Assembly (NCBI GenBank): GCA_012523875.1
Contig: JAAYSW010000043.1
Coordinates: forward strand, 1 to 5,731
Length of the DNA: 5,731 nucleotides
DNA from: Clostridiales bacterium
GTDB taxonomy: Bacteria > Bacillota > Clostridia > Oscillospirales > Ruminococcaceae
Direction of reading: 5' to 3'
Of this stretch, positions 5,455 through 5,731 are shown in pieces. A model generated the notes under the pieces. It searched no databases. It was not told the origin of the DNA and saw only the letters and a list, made by a program, of their open reading frames with translations. Within the stretch, counting starts at the first letter, position 1. Each line of letters starts with the position of its first letter. The position numbers and the translations under genes are program-made.

Positions 5455-5485
5455 GTGACTAACAATTAATTATATCATGTATTAT
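5455..5485 (+). promoter_or_regulatory. Weak promoter candidate for alr
   Basis: GTGACT (5455-5460, 4/6) and TATTAT (5480-5485, 5/6) are 19 nt apart, longer than ideal. The start would fall near 5492, about 29 nt before the alr GTG. This is the best candidate close to the gene, but not a strong one. Confidence 0.25.
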
Positions 5486-5504
5486 CCAAAATTTCAAGCA
5501 TAAA

Positions 5505-5510
5505 AAGGAG
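5505..5510 (+). promoter_or_regulatory. alr ribosome binding site
   Basis: AAGGAG is a good Shine-Dalgarno core, with a 10-nt A-rich spacer to GTG5521. It supports the GTG as the start; the next in-frame ATG (5608) would delete the conserved RAWAEI segment. Confidence 0.7.
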
Positions 5511-5520
5511 AAAAAATACA

Positions 5521-5731
5521 GTGGAACCATATCGAAAGAGAGCATGGGCAGAAATAAGTCTTAATAGCCTTGAGGAAAATATAAATATCATACGGAAAAA
5601 CCTTATGCCACAGTCTGAAATTATGGCAGTTATAAAGGCGGATGCTTACGGTCATGGAGAGGGAGAAATATGCCATAAGCTTGAGCAAATTGGAATAAAG
5701 TACTTTGCTGTATCGAATCTAGATGAAGCAG
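5521..5731 (+). CDS. alr: Alanine racemase, N-terminal part (runs off the window)
   Basis: The first 70 codons of a PLP-dependent alanine racemase are present; the gene continues beyond the right edge. The enzyme interconverts L- and D-alanine in the cytosol, supplying D-Ala for peptidoglycan. Recognisable segments are RAWAEISLNSLEEN (7-20), typical of the family start, and AVIKADAYGHG (36-46), which holds the lysine (K39) that forms the PLP Schiff base. YFAVSNLDEA (61-70) matches the next barrel strand, where most members read FAVA. The catalytic tyrosine of the C-terminal domain is outside the window. The start is GTG5521. The gene is divergent from the SLOG gene, with the 65-bp inverted repeat between them. 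The paralogues alr and dadX cannot be told apart from this fragment. Confidence 0.93.
   Translation, partial: MEPYRKRAWAEISLNSLEENINIIRKNLMPQSEIMAVIKADAYGHGEGEICHKLEQIGIKYFAVSNLDEA

Noticed and set aside
1..5731. Insertion sequence, prophage or tRNA-linked integration site
   Set aside because: No transposase, integrase, phage structural gene, tRNA gene or target-site duplication is visible in the window.

Overview
The window is AT-rich, with strong AGGAGG-type ribosome binding sites, frequent TTG and GTG starts, intrinsic terminators and a Gram-positive gene set (LCP-family protein, YpsA-like SLOG protein, small DUF378 membrane protein). This suggests a low-GC Firmicute, most likely a Clostridia member. 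The assignment rests on gene content and signals only; no rRNA or other marker is present.

Layout. 1-53: intrinsic terminator of a gene lying left of the window. 54-331: one short open frame of doubtful reality. 332-1117: a divergent pair, a membrane-anchored NERD-domain putative nuclease on the minus strand (TTG start at 949) and a 70-residue DUF378 membrane protein on the plus strand (ATG at 1118). They share a promoter region with a good minus-strand promoter and a plus-strand extended -10 box. 1331-1653: a 323-base gene-free stretch holding two plus-strand terminators and a large nested minus-strand hairpin that ends the next gene. 1654-2772: a six-TM GGDEF diguanylate cyclase (minus). 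2944-4608: a two-gene minus-strand operon of a divergent LCP-family protein and a TatD hydrolase; the tatD ribosome binding site overlaps the LCP stop codon. 4609-4788: an intergenic region with helically phased GTTGAAA repeats. 4789-5325: a YpsA-like SLOG protein (minus). 5521-5731: the first 70 codons of alanine racemase (plus), separated from the SLOG gene by a 65-bp inverted repeat.

How the genes relate. Most are housekeeping or envelope functions: Alr makes D-alanine for peptidoglycan, LCP proteins attach polymers to the wall, and the diguanylate cyclase makes c-di-GMP. The LCP-TatD pair looks translationally coupled. The rest are neighbours rather than an evident pathway.

No clearly new multi-gene system is visible. 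The best leads are the phased GTTGAAA array before the LCP gene, the LCP protein that appears to lack the family's usual catalytic Arg/Asp motifs, and the inverted repeat between the SLOG gene and alr that carries a TATAAT box in each arm.
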